From Ruminococcaceae bacterium UBA1036 (GTDB taxonomy: Bacteria; Bacillota; Clostridia; Oscillospirales; Acutalibacteraceae), in assembly GCA_002316805.1 (NCBI GenBank), contig DCEF01000010.1, positions 124,001 through 188,000 on the forward strand: a stretch of 64,000 bases of DNA, written 5' to 3'. The notes beneath the pieces were generated by a model, which saw only the letters and a program-made list of their open reading frames with translations, was not told where the DNA came from and did not search any database. Shown piece by piece: positions 52,838-59,726 of the stretch. How positions within the stretch are numbered: position 1 is the first letter of the stretch; each line of letters begins with the position of its first letter. Position numbers and translations under genes: made by a program.

Positions 52838-54109
52838 TTATACGCGGGCAAGGGCATCTTCAATATCTTCGAGTATATCGTTTATATTTTCAATTCCAAC
52901 AGACAGCCTTATCATGTTCGGGCTTATACCCGCAGCCGCAAGCTGCTTGTCGTCAAGCTGGCGGTGCGTTGTGCTCGCCGGGTGCAACACGCAAGTCCGA
53001 AGGTCGGCCACATGTGTAACTATAGATGCAAGGTGAAGTCCCTCCATAAAGCGTATGGCGCCGCTGCGCCCACCCTTTGTGCCAAAAGAAATCACGCCGC
53101 TCGTGCCATGCGGCATATATTTTTTCGTAAGCGCATGGTATTTGTTGCTTTCAAGATCTGGATAATCCACCCACTCCACCTTGTCGCTCTTTTCAAGGTA
53201 TTTGGCAACGGTAAGGGCATTAGAGCAGTGGCGCTCCATGCGCAGGGCAAGTGTTTCAAGGCCGAGGTTGAGAAGGAACGCATTCGTCGGTGAAGCCTGT
53301 GCACCGATATCGCGCATCATGTGTACACGCGCTTTTGTAATATATGCAGCCCTGCCAAATGCCTTAGTATACACAAGGCCATGGTAAGACTCGTCAGGCT
53401 CTGTAAGGCCGGGAAATTTGCCGTTTTCCCAGTTGAAATTCCCGCTGTCGACTATTGCCCCGCCAACCTGCACAGCATGGCCGTCCATATATTTTGTGGT
53501 GGAGTGTGTTACAATATCCGCGCCAAATTCAAACGGCCGGCAGTTGATTGGAGTCGGGAATGTATTGTCAACAATAAGGGGCACACCGTGCGCATGGGCC
53601 GCCTTTGCAAACTTTTCAATGTCCGTAACTACAAGCGAGGGATTCGAAAGCGTTTCGGCAAAAACGCAGCGCGTGTTTGCCCTAAAAGCCGCCTTAAGCT
53701 CTTCTTCCGTGCAGTCTGGTGAAACGAACGTGCAATCAATGCCCATTTCATGCAATGTCTTGTTAAACAGGTTAAATGTTCCCCCGTAAATTGCCGCCGA
53801 GCTTATGATGTGGTCACCGCTGTGGCATATGTTGCAAACTGAAATAAATGAAGCCGCCTGGCCCGAAGAAGTCAGCATGGCACCGACGCCGCCCTCAAGC
53901 ACTGCGATTTTCTTTTCAACAGCATCTACCGTCGGGTTGCTGATGCGCGTATAGAAAAATCCGTTTGCCTTTAAGTCAAACAGGTCTCCCATTGCTTTGG
54001 CAGTATCATACTTGTATGTTGTGCTCTGCACAATAGGCAGGACACGCGGCTCACCATTTTTCGGCTCATAGCCGGCATGAATACAGTTTGTGTCGATTCG
54101 ATATCCCAT
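52838..54109 (-). CDS. metY: O-acetylhomoserine sulfhydrylase (MetY)
   Basis: Pyridoxal-phosphate enzyme that makes homocysteine (or cysteine) from an O-acetyl amino acid and sulfide. The PLP lysine is in THSTTKYMDGHA near residue 205. SGQAASFISVCNICHSGDHI and ETLSNPSLVVTDIE are typical of the Cys/Met metabolism PLP family, and the 423-residue length separates MetY from shorter cystathionine enzymes. Start ATG 54109 has SD GGAAGGA. No SAM riboswitch or T-box fits in the 56 bases upstream. Confidence 0.92.
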   Translation of the reverse strand: MGYRIDTNCIHAGYEPKNGEPRVLPIVQSTTYKYDTAKAMGDLFDLKANGFFYTRISNPTVDAVEKKIAVLEGGVGAMLTSSGQAASFISVCNICHSGDHIISSAAIYGGTFNLFNKTLHEMGIDCTFVSPDCTEEELKAAFRANTRCVFAETLSNPSLVVTDIEKFAKAAHAHGVPLIVDNTFPTPINCRPFEFGADIVTHSTTKYMDGHAVQVGGAIVDSGNFNWENGKFPGLTEPDESYHGLVYTKAFGRAAYITKARVHMMRDIGAQASPTNAFLLNLGLETLALRMERHCSNALTVAKYLEKSDKVEWVDYPDLESNKYHALTKKYMPHGTSGVISFGTKGGRSGAIRFMEGLHLASIVTHVADLRTCVLHPASTTHRQLDDKQLAAAGISPNMIRLSVGIENINDILEDIEDALARV

Positions 54110-54165
54110 TTTACATTTCCTTCCTATACTTTTTAAGCCTCAGTGACAGCACCATACAGCGCCAT

Positions 54166-54672
54166 TTAAAAAAGACTCTTTATCCATGCGGCAATAACAT
54201 CAGACGCACTCACAACACCCCAAACCAAAAGCAGAAAGAGCAACGCGGAAATAATCCTCGCGGCAGTCTGTTTGCCATGGCTCAAAGGTGCTTGTGCCTT
54301 TTGCTTTTTACCTGACTCTTTGTCTGAAATATCTTCTTGCTCATTTTTATTGGGTTCGTCCTTAATTATGCCTATTCCATGCAGAATATCTTCTGCATGC
54401 CCCATCTCTCCGTAAGGCACAAAAAGCCTTGTCTGGGATGCCTTGCTTTTGCCGAGAATCACCGGAGAAGCCCCTCCCAAATTCATATTGCGCTTCATAT
54501 ACGGAAGGCCAGCATCGTCAAATGCAGCCGAAATTTTCACTGCATTGTTCTCCCACACCGTAATCAGAAGTACGGGGTCATCGGGCTTGGGCGGCCTGAG
54601 TTTTGCGCTGCCGCAGACTGGACAGCTATTTTCGTCCCGGCAGAGTATCAGACAGTCCTCACAGTAAAGCAT
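54166..54672 (-). CDS. Zinc-ribbon membrane-anchored protein (DUF2007-like), function unknown
   Basis: A 168-residue protein in three parts: an N-terminal zinc ribbon (CEDC near residue 4 and CPVCG near residue 17), a middle domain that resembles DUF2007-type small domains (AAFDDAGLPYMKRN, LFVPYGEMGHAEDIL), and, after a charged linker, one C-terminal membrane helix (about residues 140-162). I set the start at ATG 54672, where GAGGTGTGGCTG gives the SD; 20 upstream codons are not supported. It stands between dpaB and metY on the same strand. The role is unknown. Confidence 0.75.
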   Translation of the reverse strand: MLYCEDCLILCRDENSCPVCGSAKLRPPKPDDPVLLITVWENNAVKISAAFDDAGLPYMKRNMNLGGASPVILGKSKASQTRLFVPYGEMGHAEDILHGIGIIKDEPNKNEQEDISDKESGKKQKAQAPLSHGKQTAARIISALLFLLLVWGVVSASDVIAAWIKSLF

Positions 54673-54755
54673 CAGCCACACCTCTTTATTTTGATTTTCC
54701 TGTATTATAACACCCGCTGCATGGCATGACAAGTAAACATGCGGACTGTTTTTTA

Positions 54756-55343
54756 CTATTTGCCGGCCTCACTTCTAAGCAGGGGTTGAAGCTGCTTTCC
54801 ATCTAATGCCGCAAGTGCCGCCGGCAGAATCAGGCTGAAATCCGATATAAGAGAAAATGGCTTACTTTTCGGGTTGTCCTGCTGCATAGGCACAAAATAA
54901 ATATTTTTCGTGTTAAGCAGCCCGCCGATGTTCCTTGCCGAAGCCGAAAGTGCGTCATTTGTAGCCGGAGCGATAACAACAGGCAAGCCAATGCGCAGGC
55001 ACGATTTCACCGCCATCGTTACGGGTGTGTCGGTAATCCCGTTCGCAAGTTTTCCAAGCGTGTTGCCGGTGCATGGAGCGACTATCATTAAATCTACACT
55101 ATTGTGAGGGCCAATGGGTTCGGCTCCCTGAATGCTGTTAATCACCTTTCTGTGGCAGATGCTCTCAACCTCACCTATAAAATCATCGGCGCGGCCAAAC
55201 CTTGTGTCCATTGAAGCCGCATTAAATGACATTACCGGAAGGAGCGGATAGCCTTTCTCGGCAATGTTGCGCATCTCGTCTATTACTCTGCGGAATGTGC
55301 AGAAAGAACCGCACATTGCAAAGCCGAATGTTTTTTTCTCCAT
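54756..55343 (-). CDS. dpaB: Dipicolinate synthase subunit B
   Basis: Flavoprotein-like subunit of dipicolinate synthase (SpoVFB), which makes the dipicolinic acid that accumulates in the spore core. The 195 residues start GFAMCGSFCTFRRVIDEM, then PVMSFNA, GPHNSVDLMIVAPCTGNTLGKLANGITDTP and VIAPATND, all typical. It follows dpaA by six bases. Its presence shows the organism makes (or made) endospores and uses DpaAB rather than the EtfA-linked route found in Clostridium perfringens relatives. Confidence 0.95.
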   Translation of the reverse strand: MEKKTFGFAMCGSFCTFRRVIDEMRNIAEKGYPLLPVMSFNAASMDTRFGRADDFIGEVESICHRKVINSIQGAEPIGPHNSVDLMIVAPCTGNTLGKLANGITDTPVTMAVKSCLRIGLPVVIAPATNDALSASARNIGGLLNTKNIYFVPMQQDNPKSKPFSLISDFSLILPAALAALDGKQLQPLLRSEAGK

Positions 55344-55349
55344 GCTATT

Positions 55350-56213
55350 TCACCTCTCCACCATGCGGCAAACAATATCACCGATTATTTTACCCGCCGT
55401 TTTCGGCGCAGCGCGCCCAGGAAGCGAAAGCGCTGAGCAAGCCTTTATCCCGAATTCCTCCGCTGCTTCAAAATCAATGCCCCCCGGTGACGACGCGAGG
55501 TCAACCAAAATTGAGCATCCGCGCAAATATGAAAGCACCTGGCGTGTAAAAATCAAAGCCGGCACAGTATTGAAAATTATGTCGTATATGCCTGACCTGC
55601 CAATCTGCTGCGTTTCAACAGAGCGGCAGCCCGAAGCCTCTATCCACGCGAGATCCTCCGGCGCCCGCGCCGACACCGTTACATTGGCATCAAGCCCTTT
55701 CATAACATGCATAAGCGCCCTGCCTAACCTGCCAAAGCCGGCTATAAGGCAGCGGCTCCCGCTTATAGTCCCAGGGTATCCGCGCATGGCAATCTCAGCA
55801 GCACCTTCCGCAGTCGGCACGGCATTGCGAACCGCAAATTCTTCACATGCGCTGTAGTCGGTAGTATTAATCTCTCCCCATATGCTGCTCGTGCAAAAAA
55901 GGCGTTCCATTTTTCCGCCAAATACACGTTTTCCGCGCATTTTTTCAGCGAATATGTCATCAAGCACGATCGGCTCTGCGCTGTACTCGGCTTTTAAATT
56001 GACGCCGTCGTCAGTGACAGGCAGCGGCAGAATAACCGGACCGCATTCTAAAGCCAGCTTTTCCAGTGATGACTTTTCCACACCAGCCGGAAGGAACGTT
56101 TTTTCAAATCCGCAGGCAAGCACCTTGCAACCTTTCTGCACAAGTGACTCTGCAAGGTATATCTGCCTGCGGTCGCCCCCAAGTATGCCAAAAGCTCCTT
56201 TTTCCGTTTTCAG
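55350..56213 (-). CDS. dpaA: Dipicolinate synthase subunit A, non-canonical start codon
   Basis: NAD(P)-dependent dehydrogenase subunit (SpoVFA) acting on the aspartate-pathway intermediate to give dipicolinate. From GTG 56141 the frame encodes 263 residues, but the family N-terminus (FGILGGDRRQIYLAESL) lies upstream in the same open frame. The frame is bounded by TGA at 56216-56214, directly before CTG 56213. No ATG, GTG or TTG occurs before the conserved GGD motif. CTG 56213 (287 residues) has GGAGGTGA touching it; ATA 56186 has AAGGAG eight bases upstream but would remove the first strand. The second dinucleotide motif GFGRLGRALMHV is intact. A candidate sporulation promoter lies upstream. 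Confidence 0.88.
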   Translation of the reverse strand: MKTEKGAFGILGGDRRQIYLAESLVQKGCKVLACGFEKTFLPAGVEKSSLEKLALECGPVILPLPVTDDGVNLKAEYSAEPIVLDDIFAEKMRGKRVFGGKMERLFCTSSIWGEINTTDYSACEEFAVRNAVPTAEGAAEIAMRGYPGTISGSRCLIAGFGRLGRALMHVMKGLDANVTVSARAPEDLAWIEASGCRSVETQQIGRSGIYDIIFNTVPALIFTRQVLSYLRGCSILVDLASSPGGIDFEAAEEFGIKACSALSLPGRAAPKTAGKIIGDIVCRMVER

Positions 56214-56236
56214 TCACCTCCGAAATGTTCTGCCAT

Positions 56237-56264
56237 TATACTATGGCTTTGTGAAACCGACTGT
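56237..56264 (-). promoter_or_regulatory. Candidate sigma-K-type promoter of dpaAB
   Basis: On the minus strand CATAGTATA (56245 to 56237) matches the sigma-K -10 form CATANNNTA. An AC pair (56264-56263) lies 17 bases upstream, as in the sigma-K -35. In B. subtilis this operon is expressed by sigma-K in the mother cell. TATAAT overlaps the same spot but has no suitable -35 for sigma-A. Confidence 0.55.
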
Positions 56265-56413
56265 GCATACGTCTGCAGCATGTATAAAATTTCACTTTTA
56301 CGTTTGCAATTACGCGGAAAGATGTTTATTATTAATATGTTGGGCAATATATTAATTAGGAAAATCTGTATTTTTCCAAAATAATCTGCATATTTTAGAA
56401 TAGGAGTAATTTT

Positions 56414-57805
56414 ATGGAATGTAATGACATTCTGTCTAAAGTCAAGAAAGTACATTTTGTAGGGATTGGCGGTTCAGGCATGTGCCCGATTGCCGAAATT
56501 CTTCTTCATAAGGGATACCAAATAACAGGTTCAGACACGGCAGAATCAGATACGCTTGCAAGGGTACGTGGCTATGGTGTTCCTGTCTCGATGGGGCAGA
56601 AAGCTGAAAATGTAAAAGGTGCCGAACTCGTTGTCTATTCAGCGGCAATAAAGCATGACAACCCTGAGCTTGTCGCAGCAAGGGAGCAAGGCATCCCTAC
56701 TGTGGAGCGCTCCGTGATGCTCGGAATGGTAACACGTCGCTTCAAAAACTGCATTGCTGTTGCCGGGACACACGGAAAAACAACAACTACCGCAATGATA
56801 ACACAAATATTCCTTGAAGCCGGCCTTGATCCTTCAGCCATCATCGGCGGAAAACTTCCGCTTATAGGCAGCAACGGTCGGGTTGGAAAATCCGATACCA
56901 TTGTCTGCGAAGCATGTGAATATGTCGATACTTTTCTTCAGCTGCACCCTTCCGTTTCCGTTATCCTCAATATTGACAATGACCATCTTGACTATTTTGG
57001 CACTGTGGAAAACACCATACGGTCATTCCACAAGTTCTGCACGCAAACAAGTGGGACTATCATCGTAAACGGCGACGATACTAATGCCATGAAAGCCGTA
57101 AAAGGCATTGGCAAAGCCCGGGTCGTGACTTACGGCTTCCAGCCTACAAATGACTACAGTGCGGCAGATATACAGCCTACGCAGCGTGCACATGAAAAAT
57201 TCAGCGTCTTTAAAGGCGGCAATAAAGCTACAGATATTTCCCTCAGCATTCCGGGCAAACACAACATATATAATGCCCTCGCGGCTTTTGCCGTCGCCGA
57301 CCTTTTCGGCGTAAACACCGAAAACATTCAGAAAAGCCTACATGCATTTACGGGTGTGCACAGGCGTTTCGAAATGCTTGGGGATTTCGGCGGCGTAACT
57401 GTTGCTGATGACTTCGCGCATCACCCTACTGAAGTAACGGCAACGCTTACGGCGGCAAAGCAGATGGGCTTCAAGCGCGTGTGGGCAGTATTTCAGCCGC
57501 ACACATATTCACGCACATATCTGCTTTTCAATGATTTTGTAAAAGCGTTGGGCATTGCCGACCGTGTTGTCCTTTCTGAGATTTTAGCCGTGAGAGAAAC
57601 AAACACATATAATATATATTCTAAAGACCTCGCAGCAAAAATCCCCGGCTGCGTCTGGTTCAAGACATTTGAAGAAATTGCGGATTATATGGTCAAAAAT
57701 GCCGAAGACGGTGACCTTATTCTGACACTCGGCGGCGGCGATATCTATAAATGCGCGCACATGATTATTGAAAAATATAAAGCCATGGGAAAACAGCAGG
57801 CGTAA
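56414..57805 (+). CDS. murC: UDP-N-acetylmuramate--L-alanine ligase
   Basis: Adds L-alanine to UDP-MurNAc, the first step of the peptidoglycan stem peptide. The N-terminal Rossmann motif FVGIGGSGMCPIAEILL, the ATP loop GTHGKTTTTAMI near residue 117, NIDNDHLDYFG, and the C-terminal DDFAHHPTEVTATL are all present. At 463 residues it is full length. ATG 56414 has SD TAGGAG. It is alone, not in the division-cell wall cluster. An AT-rich inverted repeat (56331-56338 with 56349-56356) lies upstream. Confidence 0.96.
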   Translation: MECNDILSKVKKVHFVGIGGSGMCPIAEILLHKGYQITGSDTAESDTLARVRGYGVPVSMGQKAENVKGAELVVYSAAIKHDNPELVAAREQGIPTVERSVMLGMVTRRFKNCIAVAGTHGKTTTTAMITQIFLEAGLDPSAIIGGKLPLIGSNGRVGKSDTIVCEACEYVDTFLQLHPSVSVILNIDNDHLDYFGTVENTIRSFHKFCTQTSGTIIVNGDDTNAMKAVKGIGKARVVTYGFQPTNDYSAADIQPTQRAHEKFSVFKGGNKATDISLSIPGKHNIYNALAAFAVADLFGVNTENIQKSLHAFTGVHRRFEMLGDFGGVTVADDFAHHPTEVTATLTAAKQMGFKRVWAVFQPHTYSRTYLLFNDFVKALGIADRVVLSEILAVRETNTYNIYSKDLAAKIPGCVWFKTFEEIADYMVKNAEDGDLILTLGGGDIYKCAHMIIEKYKAMGKQQA

Positions 57806-57835
57806 TATTACACGATGTGCCGTAGTAAACGTCCA

Positions 57836-57881
57836 AACTCTCGTGAAGCATTATTTTGTATGTTTTGCTGAGAGTTCTTTT
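57836..57881 (+). terminator. Probable terminator after murC
   Basis: AACTCTC (57836-57842) pairs with GAGAGTT (57870-57876), with an inner AGCA/TGCT pair after a bulge, followed by CTTTT. A modest stem; it overlaps the promoter region of the heat-shock genes. Confidence 0.5.
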
Positions 57882-57892
57882 AATGAAAGTAA

Positions 57893-57919
57893 TTAGCACT
57901 CATCTTAAAAGAGTGCTAA
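57893..57919 (+). promoter_or_regulatory. CIRCE operator (HrcA-binding site)
   Basis: TTAGCACTC (57893-57901), nine bases, GAGTGCTAA (57911-57919): an exact match to the CIRCE consensus bound by the heat-shock repressor HrcA. A candidate promoter, TTGTAT (57856-57861) with 17 bases to TTTAAT (57879-57884), would start transcription at the left edge of the operator. The first hsp20 starts 140 bases downstream; CIRCE is more usually found ahead of groESL or hrcA-dnaK. Confidence 0.93.
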
Positions 57920-58059
57920 AGTTAATAGTTTAGTAATATATTATCTATTTTTTATTAACAAGTCACGCCTATACTAAAAGCGTTGAAAGAAACGAGGGAC
58001 AAAAGAATGAGCTCCTGAGTTTCAAAAAACAAAATTTAAAACAAATGGGGGTTTTAATT

Positions 58060-58491
58060 ATGTTTGATTTAATTCCTTTTGAACGCAACACTGGCAGCCT
58101 CTTTGATGCAGTCGACCGCATGATGGACGAAAGTTTCTTCGGCGGGTTGAGCAGGCAGTTTGCCCCCTGCCGCACAGACATTATTGACGGAGGCGACAAA
58201 TACCTTCTGAAAGCTGACTTGCCTGGATTTGACAAAGACGACATAAAGATCAGCATTCAGGACAATGTGCTCGACATCACCGCAGAGCGTAGAGAAAACA
58301 AAGACGATAAAGATAAAAAAGGAAATTACATCCGCAGAGAGAGAAGATATGATTCCTTCAGCCGCAGCTTCTCGCTTGATGGCATAGATGCCAGCAAGAT
58401 AAATGCAAGTTACACAAACGGTGTGCTTAGCCTTGAGCTTCCGAAAGCTCAGGAAGAAAAACCTGAAATTCAGACCATTGAAGTCAAATAA
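58060..58491 (+). CDS. hsp20: Small heat-shock protein Hsp20, copy 1
   Basis: ATP-independent chaperone that holds unfolding proteins in large oligomers. The alpha-crystallin domain runs from about residue 38 (RTDIIDGGDKYLLKADLPGF) to 135, with YDSFSRSFSLDGIDASKINASYTNGVLSLELPK as its second half. A C-terminal IEV-type tail is present. Start ATG 58060 has SD GGGGG with eight bases of spacing; upstream codons are SD. It is the first of two tandem copies, downstream of the CIRCE site. Confidence 0.94.
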   Translation: MFDLIPFERNTGSLFDAVDRMMDESFFGGLSRQFAPCRTDIIDGGDKYLLKADLPGFDKDDIKISIQDNVLDITAERRENKDDKDKKGNYIRRERRYDSFSRSFSLDGIDASKINASYTNGVLSLELPKAQEEKPEIQTIEVK

Positions 58492-58601
58492 CCTGCATAA
58501 TATTACTGGCGGCAGCAATGGTTTCTAAACACGGGTCTTTAGCGTTTTTCAGAAAACAAATAAATTAAAATAATAAATATAAGTAAGTGGAGGTATTGAT
58601 T

Positions 58602-59033
58602 ATGTTTGATTTAATTCCTTTCGAGCGCAGGACCGGCAGCCTCTTTGACACGATAGACCATATGATGGATGAAAATTTCTTTGGGGACATGAGCAAGCAG
58701 TTCGCCCCATGCCGCACAGATATCATAGACGAAGGCGACAAATATCTTTTGAAGGCCGACCTCCCTGGATTTAACAAGGATGACATTAAAATCGGCATTA
58801 AAGGCGATGAGCTCGATATCACCGCCGAGCGCAAAGAGGAAAACAGCGACAAAGACAATAAAGGGAACTACATCCGCAGAGAGAGGAGATACGACTCTTT
58901 CTACCGCAGTTTCTCACTTGATGGCATAGACGCAGGCAAAATCAGTGCAAGCTATACAAATGGCGTTTTAAACCTTGAACTTCCCAAGATTCAGGAAACA
59001 AAGCCGGAAGTGCAGACTGTTGAAATTAAATAG
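58602..59033 (+). CDS. hsp20: Small heat-shock protein Hsp20, copy 2
   Basis: Tandem paralogue of the preceding gene; both are 143 residues and align without gaps, with about 29 differences by my hand count (roughly 80 per cent identity). Both begin MFDLIPFER. Differences cluster in the loop after residue 65 and in the DKD segment near residue 85. Start ATG 58602 has a strong GGAGG SD. There is no second CIRCE in the 110-base gap and no strong terminator, so it is probably co-transcribed from the CIRCE promoter. Confidence 0.93.
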   Translation: MFDLIPFERRTGSLFDTIDHMMDENFFGDMSKQFAPCRTDIIDEGDKYLLKADLPGFNKDDIKIGIKGDELDITAERKEENSDKDNKGNYIRRERRYDSFYRSFSLDGIDAGKISASYTNGVLNLELPKIQETKPEVQTVEIK

Positions 59034-59052
59034 CCAAGAAGCCCATTAAAGA

Positions 59053-59103
59053 AAGAGCCCGGGAAGGATCCGCTTTAGCGGAAGCCCTCTCGGGTTCTTT
59101 ATT
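59053..59103 (+). terminator. Terminator after the hsp20 pair
   Basis: Long imperfect stem from GAGCCCGGGA (59055 on) to TCTCGGGTTC with an inner GCGGATCC/GCGGAAGC part and a TTTA loop, ending in TTTATTAT. It also lies at the end of the convergent bofA gene. Confidence 0.8.
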
Positions 59104-59368
59104 ATCTAAAAACCAAATTTAGCAGAAGAAGAAGAGTAACACCAGGTATGCCCGCAACACTGGACACACCAATTGTCAGTGGGCTTAAAGGAAGGTTCAC
59201 ACCTGTGTATGCCCCTGTAATATTGACAACTGCAAGTGTGAGCAAGCCGGTAAATATTCCACCAATCGCATGCCGCACCGGCCGTTTGGATTTCATTGCA
59301 ACCTGAACTGCCACAAGAAGCAAAAAAACTATGCAGCATATAGCTGCAACAAGCCATTTATCAGGCAA
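59102..59368 (-). CDS. bofA: BofA family protein (pro-sigma-K processing inhibitor family)
   Basis: Small membrane protein; in B. subtilis BofA inhibits the SpoIVFB protease that activates sigma-K in the mother cell. Two N-terminal and central hydrophobic segments are visible, and the C-terminal GVSSVAGIPGVTLLLLLNLVF matches the family end (AGIPGVxLL). I set the start at TTG 59368 (88 residues), eight bases after SD GAGG; the GTG at 59377 overlaps the SD. It follows yaaL as in B. subtilis, where recR stands beside them; recR is not here. Confidence 0.82.
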   Translation of the reverse strand: MPDKWLVAAICCIVFLLLVAVQVAMKSKRPVRHAIGGIFTGLLTLAVVNITGAYTGVNLPLSPLTIGVSSVAGIPGVTLLLLLNLVFR

Positions 59369-59394
59369 AAGCCACACCTCGCTTGTCTTCTATT

Positions 59395-59646
59395 TCAGAA
59401 AGCGGCGCAGCTAACTCCATATTGCTTTGCAAGGCCCATAAGGTAGCGGTAACGTGCCTGAAGCTCTTCCCTCTGGTAAATGCATGCGTCTATCAGGTCA
59501 CTGTCACATTCCGTCTGGAACCAGCATTCATTGTATGCAAGCATGCGGGAGATATGCTTGATTTCTGAAAGCAGCTTTTCCTTCTCTACTTCCTTCTTTT
59601 CAGCGGCACAGTCTGTGCGCTGAAGCAGCTTCAGTACAGATTCCAT
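59395..59646 (-). CDS. yaaL: YaaL-like protein (DUF2508 family)
   Basis: An 83-residue, mainly helical protein without known biochemical function. The central part, with ISRMLAYNECWFQTECDSDLIDACIYQREELQARYRYL, fits the YaaL/DUF2508 pattern, and its position directly before bofA is the same as in B. subtilis. Start ATG 59646 has SD GGAG, eight bases away. A possible promoter is TTGTCC (59695 to 59690), 16 bases, TATAAA (59673 to 59668). Confidence 0.78.
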   Translation of the reverse strand: MESVLKLLQRTDCAAEKKEVEKEKLLSEIKHISRMLAYNECWFQTECDSDLIDACIYQREELQARYRYLMGLAKQYGVSCAAF

Positions 59647-59726
59647 ACTAACAACTCCGCCTTCCGGTTTATATTTATGTTAGTATGATGGACAATTATT
59701 CCAGCAGTTATACGGATAAAAGAAAT

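Noticed and set aside
54110..54165. A SAM riboswitch or T-box ahead of metY
   Set aside because: The gap is only 56 bases, with no helices of either class; a regulator protein is more likely.
56331..56356. Inverted repeat ATTAATAT/ATATTAAT upstream of murC as a regulator site
   Set aside because: Composed only of A and T in an AT-rich gap, so chance is likely; no promoter geometry supports it.
58047..58060. An RNA thermometer masking the SD of the first hsp20
   Set aside because: The leader contains no C-rich or UUUU segment placed to pair with GGGGG, so no ROSE or fourU-type structure is evident.
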